64,000 nt of DNA from CAWKMN01 sp963850765 (GTDB lineage: Bacteria > Chloroflexota > Anaerolineae > Aggregatilineales > Aggregatilineaceae), in assembly GCA_963850765.1 (NCBI GenBank), contig CAWKMN010000010.1, positions 124,001 through 188,000 on the forward strand. Direction: 5' to 3'. A program made the position numbers and the translations under genes. The notes under the pieces were generated by a model. It did not search any database. It was given only the letters and a program-made list of their open reading frames with translations, and was not told where the DNA came from. Numbering within the stretch: position 1 is the stretch's first letter; every line of letters begins with the position of its first letter. This document shows positions 18,458 through 27,299 of this stretch, piece after piece.

Positions 18458-19135
18458 CTACTGAAGCTCGTCGTCTTTGGGCAGGTGGCGCTCGATGTGG
18501 TTCTTGACCGCAAAGACGGCCGCTTCGGCCCGGTTGGACACCTGAAGCTTGCTCAGGATGTTGCCGACGTAGTTACGGACGGTGCCCTCGCCCAGAAAGA
18601 GCTGAGCGGCGATCTCACGGTTGGTCAACCCTTCTACCATCAGGGCGAGGATGCGCATTTCCTGAGGGGTGAGGCCAGAGAACGCCGACGCTTCTTTGAC
18701 CTGGGCGGCCTGGCGCACCTCTTCGAGCAGCGCTTTGGTCATGGTGGGATCGATCAAGGCGTCGCCCTTCCCAACGGTGCGGATCGCGTCTACCAGATCG
18801 CTGCTGCCCACGCGCTTCAGCACATAACCAACCGCACCCGCCCGCACGGCGTCCATCACGAGTTCATCCTCGGCGTAGGACGTCAGCATGATCACCTTGG
18901 TGCTGGGGACAGCCTCGGTGATCTGCTCGCAGGCTTCGATGCCCGACAGCCCGCCTGGCATACGAATATCCATGACAACGATGTCGGGCTGATGAGTCAC
19001 CGCCTGCCGGACGGCGTCAAGGCCGCTCTCGGCTTCGGCCACGACGGCGAAATCGGGTTGTTGTTCGAGCAGTGCCCGTAGTCCCGCGCGAACAACAGCG
19101 TGGTCGTCAGCGATCAAGATGCGCAGTGGTATCAC
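18458..19135 (-). CDS. NarL/FixJ-type response regulator
   Basis: GTG 19135 is chosen because GGAG lies six bases upstream and the receiver domain then begins as usual (RILIADDHAVVRAGL). The frame can be extended upstream, but that part has no family similarity. The receiver has acidic Asp10/Asp11, phospho-acceptor Asp56 (VVMDIRMPG) and a Lys (YVLKRV). The C-terminal LuxR-type helix-turn-helix is SGLTPQEMRILALMVEGLTNREIAAQLF. It is a DNA-binding regulator. The divergent GAF-HisKA_3 kinase gene is the obvious partner. A TATAAT on the minus strand at 19212-19217 may serve this gene. Confidence 0.92.
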   Translation of the reverse strand: MIPLRILIADDHAVVRAGLRALLEQQPDFAVVAEAESGLDAVRQAVTHQPDIVVMDIRMPGGLSGIEACEQITEAVPSTKVIMLTSYAEDELVMDAVRAGAVGYVLKRVGSSDLVDAIRTVGKGDALIDPTMTKALLEEVRQAAQVKEASAFSGLTPQEMRILALMVEGLTNREIAAQLFLGEGTVRNYVGNILSKLQVSNRAEAAVFAVKNHIERHLPKDDELQ

Positions 19136-19316
19136 TTGTGTCTCCGTGCTGTGGCTAGCAAAAAAGTGTAAGTGTGCCGTCGATGATTTGTTCATCGTTG
19201 GGTGCGTCCAGATTATAGCGTGGTAGTGGACATAAAATCCAGTGTATTGACTAAGAATTTTTTTACTCAGTATCATCGTAATTCGGATTGAGTTTTAGGT
19301 CAAATGAGAGCGCGCC

Positions 19317-20484
19317 ATGGATCGACCTACCCCTTCCCAAAACAAGATCTCCGCTGAAAGCATTACACTGCTGGACGCGTTGAGCCGGGCGGCGGCAGCC
19401 GTAACGAGTGATCTGAACCTGCCCCGCACCCTGAAGATGATCACGGATATTGCCCGCGAGTTGGTCCAAGCCCAGTATGCCGCGCTGGGCGTGCCCGATG
19501 AGGACGGTGTCAGCCTGAAGGCTTTCACCACGTCGGGCATGACCGCCGACCAGTTAGCCCATATGGATCACCAGCCGCGCGGCCTGGGGCTGCTCGGTGC
19601 CGTGCTCGAATTGGACGAGCCGATCCGGCTGGACGACCTCACGCAGGATCCACGCTCGGCGGGGTTCTGTGGCAGCGCCCATCCCGCCATGACTCGCTTC
19701 CTCGGCGTGCCGATCATCAGCCGGGGCAAACGCCTGGGCAATCTCTACCTGACCGATCCGCTGGATGGGGAGCCCTTCAGCGAAGCCGACGAGCGCCTGA
19801 TTGTGCTGCTGGCGCAGCAGGCCGCCGTCGCGATCGATAATGCGCGCCTGTCCGAACAGCTTCAGGATATGGCGCTCAGCCGCGAGCGTGACCGCATCGG
19901 CATGGAACTGCACGACGGCGTGATTCAGTCCGTCTATGCGGTGGGGATGAAGCTTGAGATATTGCGCGGGCAGTTCCCGATGACGTCTGGCACAGGAAAA
20001 GCAGTACCAGAGCATCATCGAGGATCTGAACTCGATTATCGAGGACATCCGCGTATATATCCGCAATCTGCGAACGTCGCGCGAGGAACAGGCAACCTTT
20101 AAGCAGCGGATCGAAAATCTGGCGCGGCACTTCCACGATTTCGCCCGCGTTGAGGCTGTGGTCGATGTCCCGTCCCGGCTGCGGGCGCTGACCGACCGCC
20201 AGCGCCACTCGCTGATCCAGATCGTGCGCGAGGCCCTCTCGAATGTGGCTCGCCACGCGCAGGCGACGCAGGTTGAGATCAAGGTGCGCGAAGTGGGCAA
20301 TCACCTGCTCCTGACGGTGCGCGATGACGGGCGCGGCTTCGAGCCGTCCAAGTTCCGCGAGCCGACCAGTTTTGGGCTGCACAACATGCACCAGCGCGCC
20401 ATCCAGCTCAGCGGCACGCTGACGATCGAGAGCGAAGAGGGTCACGGCACGACGCTGACGGTGCAGATTCCTTTCCGGCCGTAA
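19317..20484 (+). CDS. GAF-domain histidine kinase of the HisKA_3 (NarX/DegS-like) group (single frameshift)
   Basis: Removing one G near 19998 gives a 388-residue protein. A GAF domain covers residues 20-185. The dimerisation/phosphorylation motif is RERDRIGMELHDGVIQ with His199. The ATPase lobe has an IVREALSNVARHA N-box and DDGRGFEP G1 box, and ends with a short G2 (GHGTTL). No membrane segment is present, so it is a cytosolic sensor. It is divergent from the NarL-type regulator at 19135, with about 180 bases of shared AT-rich promoter DNA between them. The GAF ligand is unknown. Confidence 0.9.
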
Positions 20485-20490
20485 ACAGCC

Positions 20491-20617
20491 TCACCCCCCG
20501 GCCCCCTCTCCACGGCGTGGAGAGGGGGAGATCGCGCTGAGCAGGTAGGGGCGGGCTAACAAGCCCGCCCAGCAAGTCCCCTCTCCATGACATGGAGAGG
20601 GGATTTAGGGGTGAGGC
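20491..20617. repeat. Composite intergenic repeat (CTCTCC palindromes around a GGGGCG palindrome)
   Basis: CCCCTCTCC/GGAGAGGGG palindromes lie at both ends, and a GGGCGGGCT/AAGCCCGCCC palindrome lies at 20546-20571. Two dispersed repeat families are therefore nested here between converging genes. Confidence 0.75.
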
Positions 20618-20619
20618 TG

Positions 20620-21621
20620 TTATTTCACAAACCGCTCCACCCGTTCCCGACGCCCACTTTCCGCCGAGCGTAACATCGCCTCGATCACGGCGACATCCTG
20701 CATCCCCTGTTCGGGCGCGTTCCGGTGGGGAACGCCTTCACGGATCGCGGCGGCGAACGCGGCGAACTCGCCTTCGACGCCCGCGCGATCGGTGCGATCG
20801 GTGCGGCTGGTGCCGCTGGCGGTGGAGATCTCGATCTCGCCGGGCTGGATGCGCAGCGCGCCCTGGTCGCCCGCGATATGCAGCATGTTGGGCCACGGCG
20901 TTGGCGCGGCATAGGTGACGCTGAACATCCCCGTCAGGCCGCTTTCGAAGCGCAGCGCCGCGTTGAGCGTATCGGCGGGCGGGAGATCGTCGCGCACCTG
21001 CGTGACGACGGCGCTCACCTCGGTGATCTCGCCCAGAATCAGCCGGATCGCCGCGATCTGATGCACGCCGCCATCGAGAATAAATCCCCCCTGAAACGCC
21101 GACTCGCGCCGCCACGCCGTGTGATAATACTTATTGTCCGGTCCCGCGTTGCCGTAAATCGCCCAGTGACACATGACCGGCCGGCCGATCTCACCCGCGT
21201 GGACCAGTTCGGCCGCGCGGATGAAGGCGGATTCGTAGCGCCAGTTTTCCGCGACCATCCAGACCTGATCGGGGCGCTGCGCGTAGTCGGCCAGCAGATC
21301 ACGCCCGGCGCTCACATCCGGCGCGGCGGGCTTTTCACTGATGATGTGTTTGCCCGCGGCGAGCGCCTTCCGGATCGCATCCGGCATGGCCGGGATGGGC
21401 AGTACCAGATCGACCGCTTCAATATCGTCCCGCGCCAGCAGCGTATCCAGGTCATCGACCACCTCCGCCGAAGCGAGCGCGGCCAGCGCCTCGGCTTTGG
21501 CACGCGTCCGGCTGTGGACGGCGACGACTTCATACGTATCGCCCAACCCCTGTATCGCGGGGAGATGTGCATCCCTGGCAAAAATGCCTGCGCCGACTAG
21601 CGCCAATCGAATAGGAGCCAT
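20620..21621 (-). CDS. Gfo/Idh/MocA-family oxidoreductase
   Basis: GGAGG precedes the ATG. The 333-residue protein has an N-terminal Rossmann fold (LALVGAGIFARDAHLPAIQ), the EKP motif (SEKPAAPD) with the conserved Lys, and a C-terminal alpha/beta domain with GGVHQIAAIRL carrying the conserved His. These enzymes oxidise or reduce sugars, inositols or related cyclic substrates with NAD(P). The substrate cannot be told from this sequence. The neighbours (PucR regulator and glutamine synthetase) give no clear pathway. Confidence 0.88.
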   Translation of the reverse strand: MAPIRLALVGAGIFARDAHLPAIQGLGDTYEVVAVHSRTRAKAEALAALASAEVVDDLDTLLARDDIEAVDLVLPIPAMPDAIRKALAAGKHIISEKPAAPDVSAGRDLLADYAQRPDQVWMVAENWRYESAFIRAAELVHAGEIGRPVMCHWAIYGNAGPDNKYYHTAWRRESAFQGGFILDGGVHQIAAIRLILGEITEVSAVVTQVRDDLPPADTLNAALRFESGLTGMFSVTYAAPTPWPNMLHIAGDQGALRIQPGEIEISTASGTSRTDRTDRAGVEGEFAAFAAAIREGVPHRNAPEQGMQDVAVIEAMLRSAESGRRERVERFVK

Positions 21622-21687
21622 ACGAACCTCCGTTGATAGGTCAAAGCCTTGTTGGATAGGTGAGAGGCGGAGCGCAACCGCGGTGTT

Positions 21688-23301
21688 TCACAAGATCCGC
21701 CGGATCCTGAGCGCGAGATGCACGGCCAGCCGCGTCTCGGGATTCTCCAGGTCCAGCCCGCTGATCTCCTTGATGCGGTCCATGCGGTAGAGCAGCGTAT
21801 TGCGGTGGATATGCAGCCGCTTGGCGGTGCGGGTCAAATTCCCATGTTCCTCGAAGAACGCATCGAGCGTGTTGATAAACTCGTTGTTCTGCGGGGTTCT
21901 ATCGGCCAGTTCGCCCAGTGTCTCGCGGTAGAACCGGCTGAGTTCCGGCGATCCGGCCAGCAGCGAGAGCAGCCGGTAGACACCCATCTCGCGGAAGGCC
22001 AGCGGCGCATTCAGCTTCCACTGCTGCGCCGTGCGGAAAGCCGCCACCGCCTGCTGGAAACTCTCGCGCCATGCCCGGAGTTCGGAGGCCGATTGTCCCA
22101 TGCCTGCTGCGATCTTTTCGCTGTAGCGCTCCGCCACGCGGCCCTGAACCGCCAGCGCCAGATCGCGGGCAGTACTTTCGTCGCCCTGGCAGAACACGAT
22201 CACCTCGCTGCCGTAGGGCTGTACAAGCGCGCCATAACCCAGCGCGCCGGACTGCTCGTTACACAGCGCCTCGACCTGCCGCGCCGTCGGGATATTTTCG
22301 CGCAGGCCGCCCATATACAGCGTGGTATACAGGTGTTCCGCCTGATAACCGAGGCGGGTCAGGCGCAGCAGGGCTTCGCCTTCGGAGATCATCCCGCCCA
22401 GGAATTGTTCGAGCACGTTGCCCTGCACGCGCTTCTGCGCCTCGCGGATCGCTTTTTCCTTCGCCATTTCCAGCGCGCAGACCGCCGCGCTGTGCCGGGC
22501 AAAGGCCACGTCGAAAGCGTCGTAGGGATCATCTTCGGCAAAGACCAGCGACAGGAAGCCGCGCCCCATCTTGCCCGCGACAATCGGCGCGACCAGCCGC
22601 CGCAGCCCGAACTGGGGCAGAGGAATCGCCACCGGGTCCGGGCTGGCCTGGGCGACTTCCACCCGGTCGCGGAACAGCGCCGGCAGCGGGTTCGTATCGT
22701 ACAGCGCGTCTTCAATCGCGGTCCAGCGCGGGGATTTGGTCAGCGGGCCGGCCTCGGCCAGCGGGTGCAGGCGCTTATCCTGCACGACGACGGTTTTGCC
22801 GATCATCTGGGCGAGGGCGCTGGTGAGTGCCTGAATACCCCGGTTTTCGGTGGAGAGCTGCAACAGCTGCTCGCGGATTTCCTGGCCGCGCGCTTCAGGT
22901 GAGGTGGGGTTGCCCATCAGCATCTGTGCGATCTGGCTCTCGACGCGGCGCAGCGAGGTCGTATCGGGCAGACGCAGCAGCGGCACGCCCAGATCGTTGG
23001 CCGCGGTTTGCGCCGGCTGGCCGATCTCACCGACGACGCCCATCGCCGCGACGTCCATATCCGCCAGATCGCGCACCAGCGTCGCCAGGGTGAGCTTATC
23101 GCTCAGCAGGTGCAGCGCGTCCAGCGAGAGCAGCGCCAGTTCGCCGCCCTGCAAATGGGGGAAGGCCGGCGGGCGCGTGTTCAGCACATGGACCCACGTG
23201 ATCGGGCGATGAATCCCCTGGTGCCCGGCCGTGATCGTCGTTCCCACCGGCAGCGCCAGGCGCAGCAGGTCATGGATAGTTAGGGTAGACTGTCCAGCCA
23301 T
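21688..23301 (-). CDS. PucR-family transcriptional regulator
   Basis: The 537-residue protein has the PucR N-terminal domain (LTIHDLLRLALPVGTTITAG), a central GGDEF-like region and a C-terminal PucR helix-turn-helix (TRTAKRLHIHRNTLLYRMDRI). PucR proteins sense purine or amino-compound metabolites and control nitrogen catabolic genes. The glutamine synthetase gene lies just upstream on the same strand, about 250 bases away, so control of nitrogen assimilation is a reasonable inference. No operator was identified. Confidence 0.9.
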   Translation of the reverse strand: MAGQSTLTIHDLLRLALPVGTTITAGHQGIHRPITWVHVLNTRPPAFPHLQGGELALLSLDALHLLSDKLTLATLVRDLADMDVAAMGVVGEIGQPAQTAANDLGVPLLRLPDTTSLRRVESQIAQMLMGNPTSPEARGQEIREQLLQLSTENRGIQALTSALAQMIGKTVVVQDKRLHPLAEAGPLTKSPRWTAIEDALYDTNPLPALFRDRVEVAQASPDPVAIPLPQFGLRRLVAPIVAGKMGRGFLSLVFAEDDPYDAFDVAFARHSAAVCALEMAKEKAIREAQKRVQGNVLEQFLGGMISEGEALLRLTRLGYQAEHLYTTLYMGGLRENIPTARQVEALCNEQSGALGYGALVQPYGSEVIVFCQGDESTARDLALAVQGRVAERYSEKIAAGMGQSASELRAWRESFQQAVAAFRTAQQWKLNAPLAFREMGVYRLLSLLAGSPELSRFYRETLGELADRTPQNNEFINTLDAFFEEHGNLTRTAKRLHIHRNTLLYRMDRIKEISGLDLENPETRLAVHLALRIRRIL

Positions 23302-23321
23302 GGCAGGTCCTTAAACAAGCT

Positions 23322-23554
23322 GCTAGCCATTAGCGGTTAGCTACTGCGTCAGCTGCTGGCGTTTAGCTCTCGGCACTCGAAATCCGGTGTTTTGCAGGGG
23401 CGGACCTCTGTATCCGCCCAGGGAGCACATAGAGGTGCCCCCTAAGACCTTGTCACTCGATTATTTGAGACACAATGCCCTTATCGATACGCCGCGATAG
23501 CTATCCAGAAAGCCAGCCACCAATCACGAACAGCTAACGCGCTAATCGCTAATA
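23322..23554. repeat. Second nested palindromic element, about 230 bp
   Basis: TTAGC-type heptamers form inverted ends (23324-23372 and 23531-23554). The core has GGGCGGA/TCCGCCC (23397-23419) and GGGAGCAC/GTGCCCCC (23421-23441). The right end overlaps the last codons of glutamine synthetase. The layout matches the element at 5085-5345. Confidence 0.6.
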
Positions 23555-24892
23555 CACACTCAAATAACGATCCAGTTCCCACGGGCTGACCACCGGCAGA
23601 TACTCGCTCCACTCGATGCGCTTGGCTTCCAGGAAGCGCTCGAACAGGTGCAGCCCCAGCGCATCGCGGGCCAGCTCGCTGCTCTCAAACTCGTCCAGGG
23701 CATCGCGCAGGGATGAGGGCAGCGTTTTGAGATGCCGGTGACGGTTCGAGACCATATACAACTCTTCTTCGGCGGCAGGGGGCAGGGGCACCCCGTCCTG
23801 AATGCCGCGCAGACCGGCATGCAGCAGCGCCGCGAACGCCAGATACGGATTGCAGCTTGGATCAGGGCAGCGCATCTCGATGCGCGTGCCGATCCGCTGC
23901 GGCTCCGACAGGCGCGGCACACGCAGCAGCGCCCCCCGGTTAAGCTGCGCCCATGTCACATAGATCGGCGCTTCCTGCCCGGACATCAGCCGTTTGTAGC
24001 TGTTGACCAGCGGAGCCAGCACCGCGCAGATCGCGGGGGTGTGGGCCAACTGGCCGGCCAGGAACGCCTGCGCCTCGCCCGACAGCCCATAATCGTTGGC
24101 GGCATCGGTAAAGCGGTTGGCCCCGGTGTGACAGTCCTCAAGCCACTGATGCACGTGCATCCCGTTGCCCGGTGCCGTGGTGATCGGCTTGGGCATAAAG
24201 GTGGCGAAGCGCCCCTCCTGCCGGGCGATAGTCCGCACGGCCATCCGCGCGGTCACGATCGCATCGGCCATCTTCAGCCCATCAGCGGGCGCGAGATCGA
24301 GCTCGTGCTGGCCGCCGCCCACCTCGTGATGGCTCGATTCCACGGTGATCCCCATGCTGCGCAGCCCGTCGCTGACGCGCTTCCGAATGGAGCGCGCCGC
24401 GCCATCCACCGCGTCAAAATAGCCGGCCTGATCATCGACCTCGAACGGGACGCTGTTGGGGGGCGCATCCAGAATGTAGAATTCGAGTTCGGGCGACACC
24501 ATATACCGCAGCCCCATCGCGTCGGCCAGTTCCAGGGCCCGGCGCAGCGCCCCGCGCGGATCGCCGGGGAACGGCTGGCCGTTGGGCGTATAGACATCGC
24601 AGATCACACGGGCCACGCGGCCGGTTTCGGCGGTCGGTTTTTCCCAGGGCAGCACCGCGAAGGTATCCAGATCCGGGATCAGATACATATCCGACTCGGC
24701 CACCCTGGCGAAACCCTCCACGGCCGAGCCATCGAACCAGATCCCCTCGCGCAGCGCGCCCGGCAGACGGTCGGCGTCGATGGTGACGGTCTTCACCAGA
24801 CCGGCGACATCGGTGAACTGGAGATCAACGGCGCGAATATCCTCGTCACGCAGGCGTTTAAAGACGTCATCACGTCGGGATGAATCAGACAT
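23549..24892 (-). CDS. glnA: Glutamine synthetase, type I (short form)
   Basis: The 447-residue length fits the GSI-alpha form, which lacks the adenylylation insert. Motifs include the DGSAVEGF loop, the SPELEFYI metal-binding Glu, GGGQHELDL, NSYKRL and EMRCPDPSCNPYLAFAALL. It makes glutamine from glutamate, ammonia and ATP in the cytosol. Some members of this group instead ligate amines to glutamate, so glutamine synthesis is likely but not certain. The neighbouring PucR regulator supports a nitrogen role. Confidence 0.88.
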   Translation of the reverse strand: MSDSSRRDDVFKRLRDEDIRAVDLQFTDVAGLVKTVTIDADRLPGALREGIWFDGSAVEGFARVAESDMYLIPDLDTFAVLPWEKPTAETGRVARVICDVYTPNGQPFPGDPRGALRRALELADAMGLRYMVSPELEFYILDAPPNSVPFEVDDQAGYFDAVDGAARSIRKRVSDGLRSMGITVESSHHEVGGGQHELDLAPADGLKMADAIVTARMAVRTIARQEGRFATFMPKPITTAPGNGMHVHQWLEDCHTGANRFTDAANDYGLSGEAQAFLAGQLAHTPAICAVLAPLVNSYKRLMSGQEAPIYVTWAQLNRGALLRVPRLSEPQRIGTRIEMRCPDPSCNPYLAFAALLHAGLRGIQDGVPLPPAAEEELYMVSNRHRHLKTLPSSLRDALDEFESSELARDALGLHLFERFLEAKRIEWSEYLPVVSPWELDRYLSVY

Positions 24893-25497
24893 AGTGCACT
24901 TTATCCAATGAATATAGAGAAACTCCCGTGATTATACCAATTTGCCGGCCATCTGTATTGTGACTCCTGACTAATTCGGATCCGGTTACAGAATTATTTG
25001 AGCGTAATTTGCGGGGGCGTATCGGTGCAATTCAAAAATTTAACCCCGATACGCGATCAAGATCGACCCCTATCCCGGCGAGCGTCCCGCAAGCGGGCTG
25101 CTCGCTTGCCCCTTTCCCCAGGCGTGCTTTGCACGATACTGGTAGAAAGGGGAGCGCCGCAAGTCCCTCTCCGTTTACGGGGAGGGATTTAGGGAGGGGT
25201 AAATCACGCGCCATATCCGCCATAATTTCTCAAAGTACATTAATACGCCCCTGCGATGCCAACCATCTGCTTCGTTCCTGCCATAGGGCGGAATGTAAAG
25301 GGAAACCGAAATTTCCGTGAAAATTGTATACTCTACGTCAATTTTGACTTGACTTTGTCTTTATGATATGCCATATTGAAGGTGCTGAAAGAGGGCTGCT
25401 TTGGCGACGGCGCACACACTCATCTCAACAACCCAGGTTAGGCAATGGGATGGCGGCCGGGTGTGGTGCGTCGGTAGCCGTTTGGTGGAGAGGGCGT
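24893..25497. other. 605-base intergenic stretch between divergent genes
   Basis: It contains one CTCTCC-type palindromic repeat (25106-25199). An AT-rich stretch at 25310-25375 probably holds promoters for the sensor operon. A reading frame continues upstream of the chosen sensor start but shows no family similarity. Confidence 0.5.
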
Positions 25498-27297
25498 ATG
25501 TTTAACAGTATTCGATGGCGGTTGACGTTTCTGATGATTGTGCTGGCCATTCTGCCAATTGTGGCCCTGGGCGGGTTCATTATCTACCAGGAATTTCATG
25601 AAAACCAGACCGAGGCACACGAACTGCAGAGCGAAATCGCGCTGCGTGTGGCTCGTGAGACCCAGACCTATATCGAAGCGCGCCCGCGTGACCTCCAACT
25701 GGTGGCGGAAATACGCGGCCTGGTGAATCTCAGCCTGGATGAACAAAGAGGCGTTCTCACCGAACTGCTGGGCTTCGATCGGGCGAACCCGATCTTTGAC
25801 GAGCTGGCGCTGATTGATCCTAACGGGCAGGAATTTGTGCGGGTATCCCGCCGCGCCGTCGTCGTCCCTGGTCAGCAGCGCGACCGCTCGCTTGACGAGA
25901 CGTTTCAGCTCACCCGCAACCGCCGGACGGTCTATTACAGCCCGGTACGGTTCGATTATGAGACGGGCGAGCCGCTGATGTCGATCGGCCTTCCGCTGTT
26001 TGATCCCCGCACCGGGGAGATTACGAGCGTGATGACCGGCGAATTCCGGCTCCGAAGCGTGTGGGATCTGATTGCTGCGCAGGATTTTGGCCCCGGTGAA
26101 GACCTGTACGTTGTGACGATTGCCGCCGATCTCCAGGAGACCCTGGAAGAGCGCGTGATCGCCCACCGCAACCCGTCGGTAGTGTTGAGCGGCACCATTT
26201 TCAATACCCACGGCCTCAAAGAGGTCGATACCGGCGTGAACGGCGATCAGGTGATTCTCGCCGTCCAGACATTCGCGGCGGGTGAGAACCAGTTCGCAGT
26301 AGTGGCCGAAGTCACCACGGAGGAAGCCTACCGTGAGATCTATGAGAATCTCATGGTTCTGACCGCCGGCCTGGCGATCATTATGCTCCTGGCGGGCCTG
26401 ACGGGATACCTGGTGCTCCGGCGCATGACGACCCCCATCGTTACGCTGGCGGATGCGGCCAAGCGACTGGGTGCCGGCGATCTGACCGTGCAGGTTGAGT
26501 CGAGCGGCCGTACCGAAATCGGCACGCTGGCCCGCTCCTTCAATACGATGGCGCAGCAGCTTCGTGAAGTGTTCGGCACGCTGGAAGCGCGCGTTCAGGC
26601 CCGTACACGCGACCTCCAACTGGCTGCGCAGGTATCCGAGCAAATGGCGACGATCCTGGATCCTGAGCACCTGCTGCCTCAGGTTGTCGAGCTAACCAAA
26701 GCCAATTTTGACCTGTATCATGCCCATATTTACCTGATGGACAACACCGGCCAGGGTCTGGTCCTGGCTGCTGGCGCGGGCGAAGCCGGCCGGGTGATGA
26801 AAGCGCAGGGCCATCGAATCCCAATGGAGGCGCGCAGCCTCGCCGCACGCGCGGCCCGTGATCGTACGCCCAACATCGTGAACGACGTGCGACAAGAACC
26901 CGACTTTTTGCCCAATCCGCTGCTGCCCGACACGCGTGCCGAAGCGGCAATCCCCCTGATCGCCGGCGACCGGGTGCTGGGTGTGCTTGACGTCCAGTCG
27001 AACCAGCCGGGGCGATTTGAAACCGATATTCTGGCGGTGCTCTCGACGCTGGCCGGGCAGATCACGGTGGCGCTCGACAACGCGCGCCTGTTCAGCGAGG
27101 TGGCCCGTGCCAGCCGTCACGAGCGCACCCTGAGCGATATTACACAGGAAATTCAGCGCGCGAACAGCCTGGACGAAGTGCTTCAGGCCGCGACGCGCGA
27201 ACTGGGCAAAGCCTTACGCGTGCCCCACACCCGGATTCAGCTTCAACTGCCCGAAATGGAACCTGAGCCGGTCGATGAAGAAAGCGTGGAAGCATAA
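25498..27297 (+). CDS. Membrane sensor: Cache-like domain, HAMP and GAF, no kinase domain
   Basis: ATG 25498 follows GGAGAGGG. The 599-residue protein has a membrane segment (10-32), an exported double-Cache-like domain (about 35-275), a second membrane segment (about 283-305), HAMP, a coiled coil and one GAF domain (about 395-555). It then ends without a histidine kinase, cyclase or methyl-accepting tail. The GAF carries the same signature as those in the next gene (HAHIYLMD, AAGAGEAGR, PNPLLPDTR). The genes are two bases apart, so the proteins are probably made together. It may be a co-sensor that pairs with the following kinase. Confidence 0.85.
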   Translation: MFNSIRWRLTFLMIVLAILPIVALGGFIIYQEFHENQTEAHELQSEIALRVARETQTYIEARPRDLQLVAEIRGLVNLSLDEQRGVLTELLGFDRANPIFDELALIDPNGQEFVRVSRRAVVVPGQQRDRSLDETFQLTRNRRTVYYSPVRFDYETGEPLMSIGLPLFDPRTGEITSVMTGEFRLRSVWDLIAAQDFGPGEDLYVVTIAADLQETLEERVIAHRNPSVVLSGTIFNTHGLKEVDTGVNGDQVILAVQTFAAGENQFAVVAEVTTEEAYREIYENLMVLTAGLAIIMLLAGLTGYLVLRRMTTPIVTLADAAKRLGAGDLTVQVESSGRTEIGTLARSFNTMAQQLREVFGTLEARVQARTRDLQLAAQVSEQMATILDPEHLLPQVVELTKANFDLYHAHIYLMDNTGQGLVLAAGAGEAGRVMKAQGHRIPMEARSLAARAARDRTPNIVNDVRQEPDFLPNPLLPDTRAEAAIPLIAGDRVLGVLDVQSNQPGRFETDILAVLSTLAGQITVALDNARLFSEVARASRHERTLSDITQEIQRANSLDEVLQAATRELGKALRVPHTRIQLQLPEMEPEPVDEESVEA

Positions 27298-27299
27298 CC

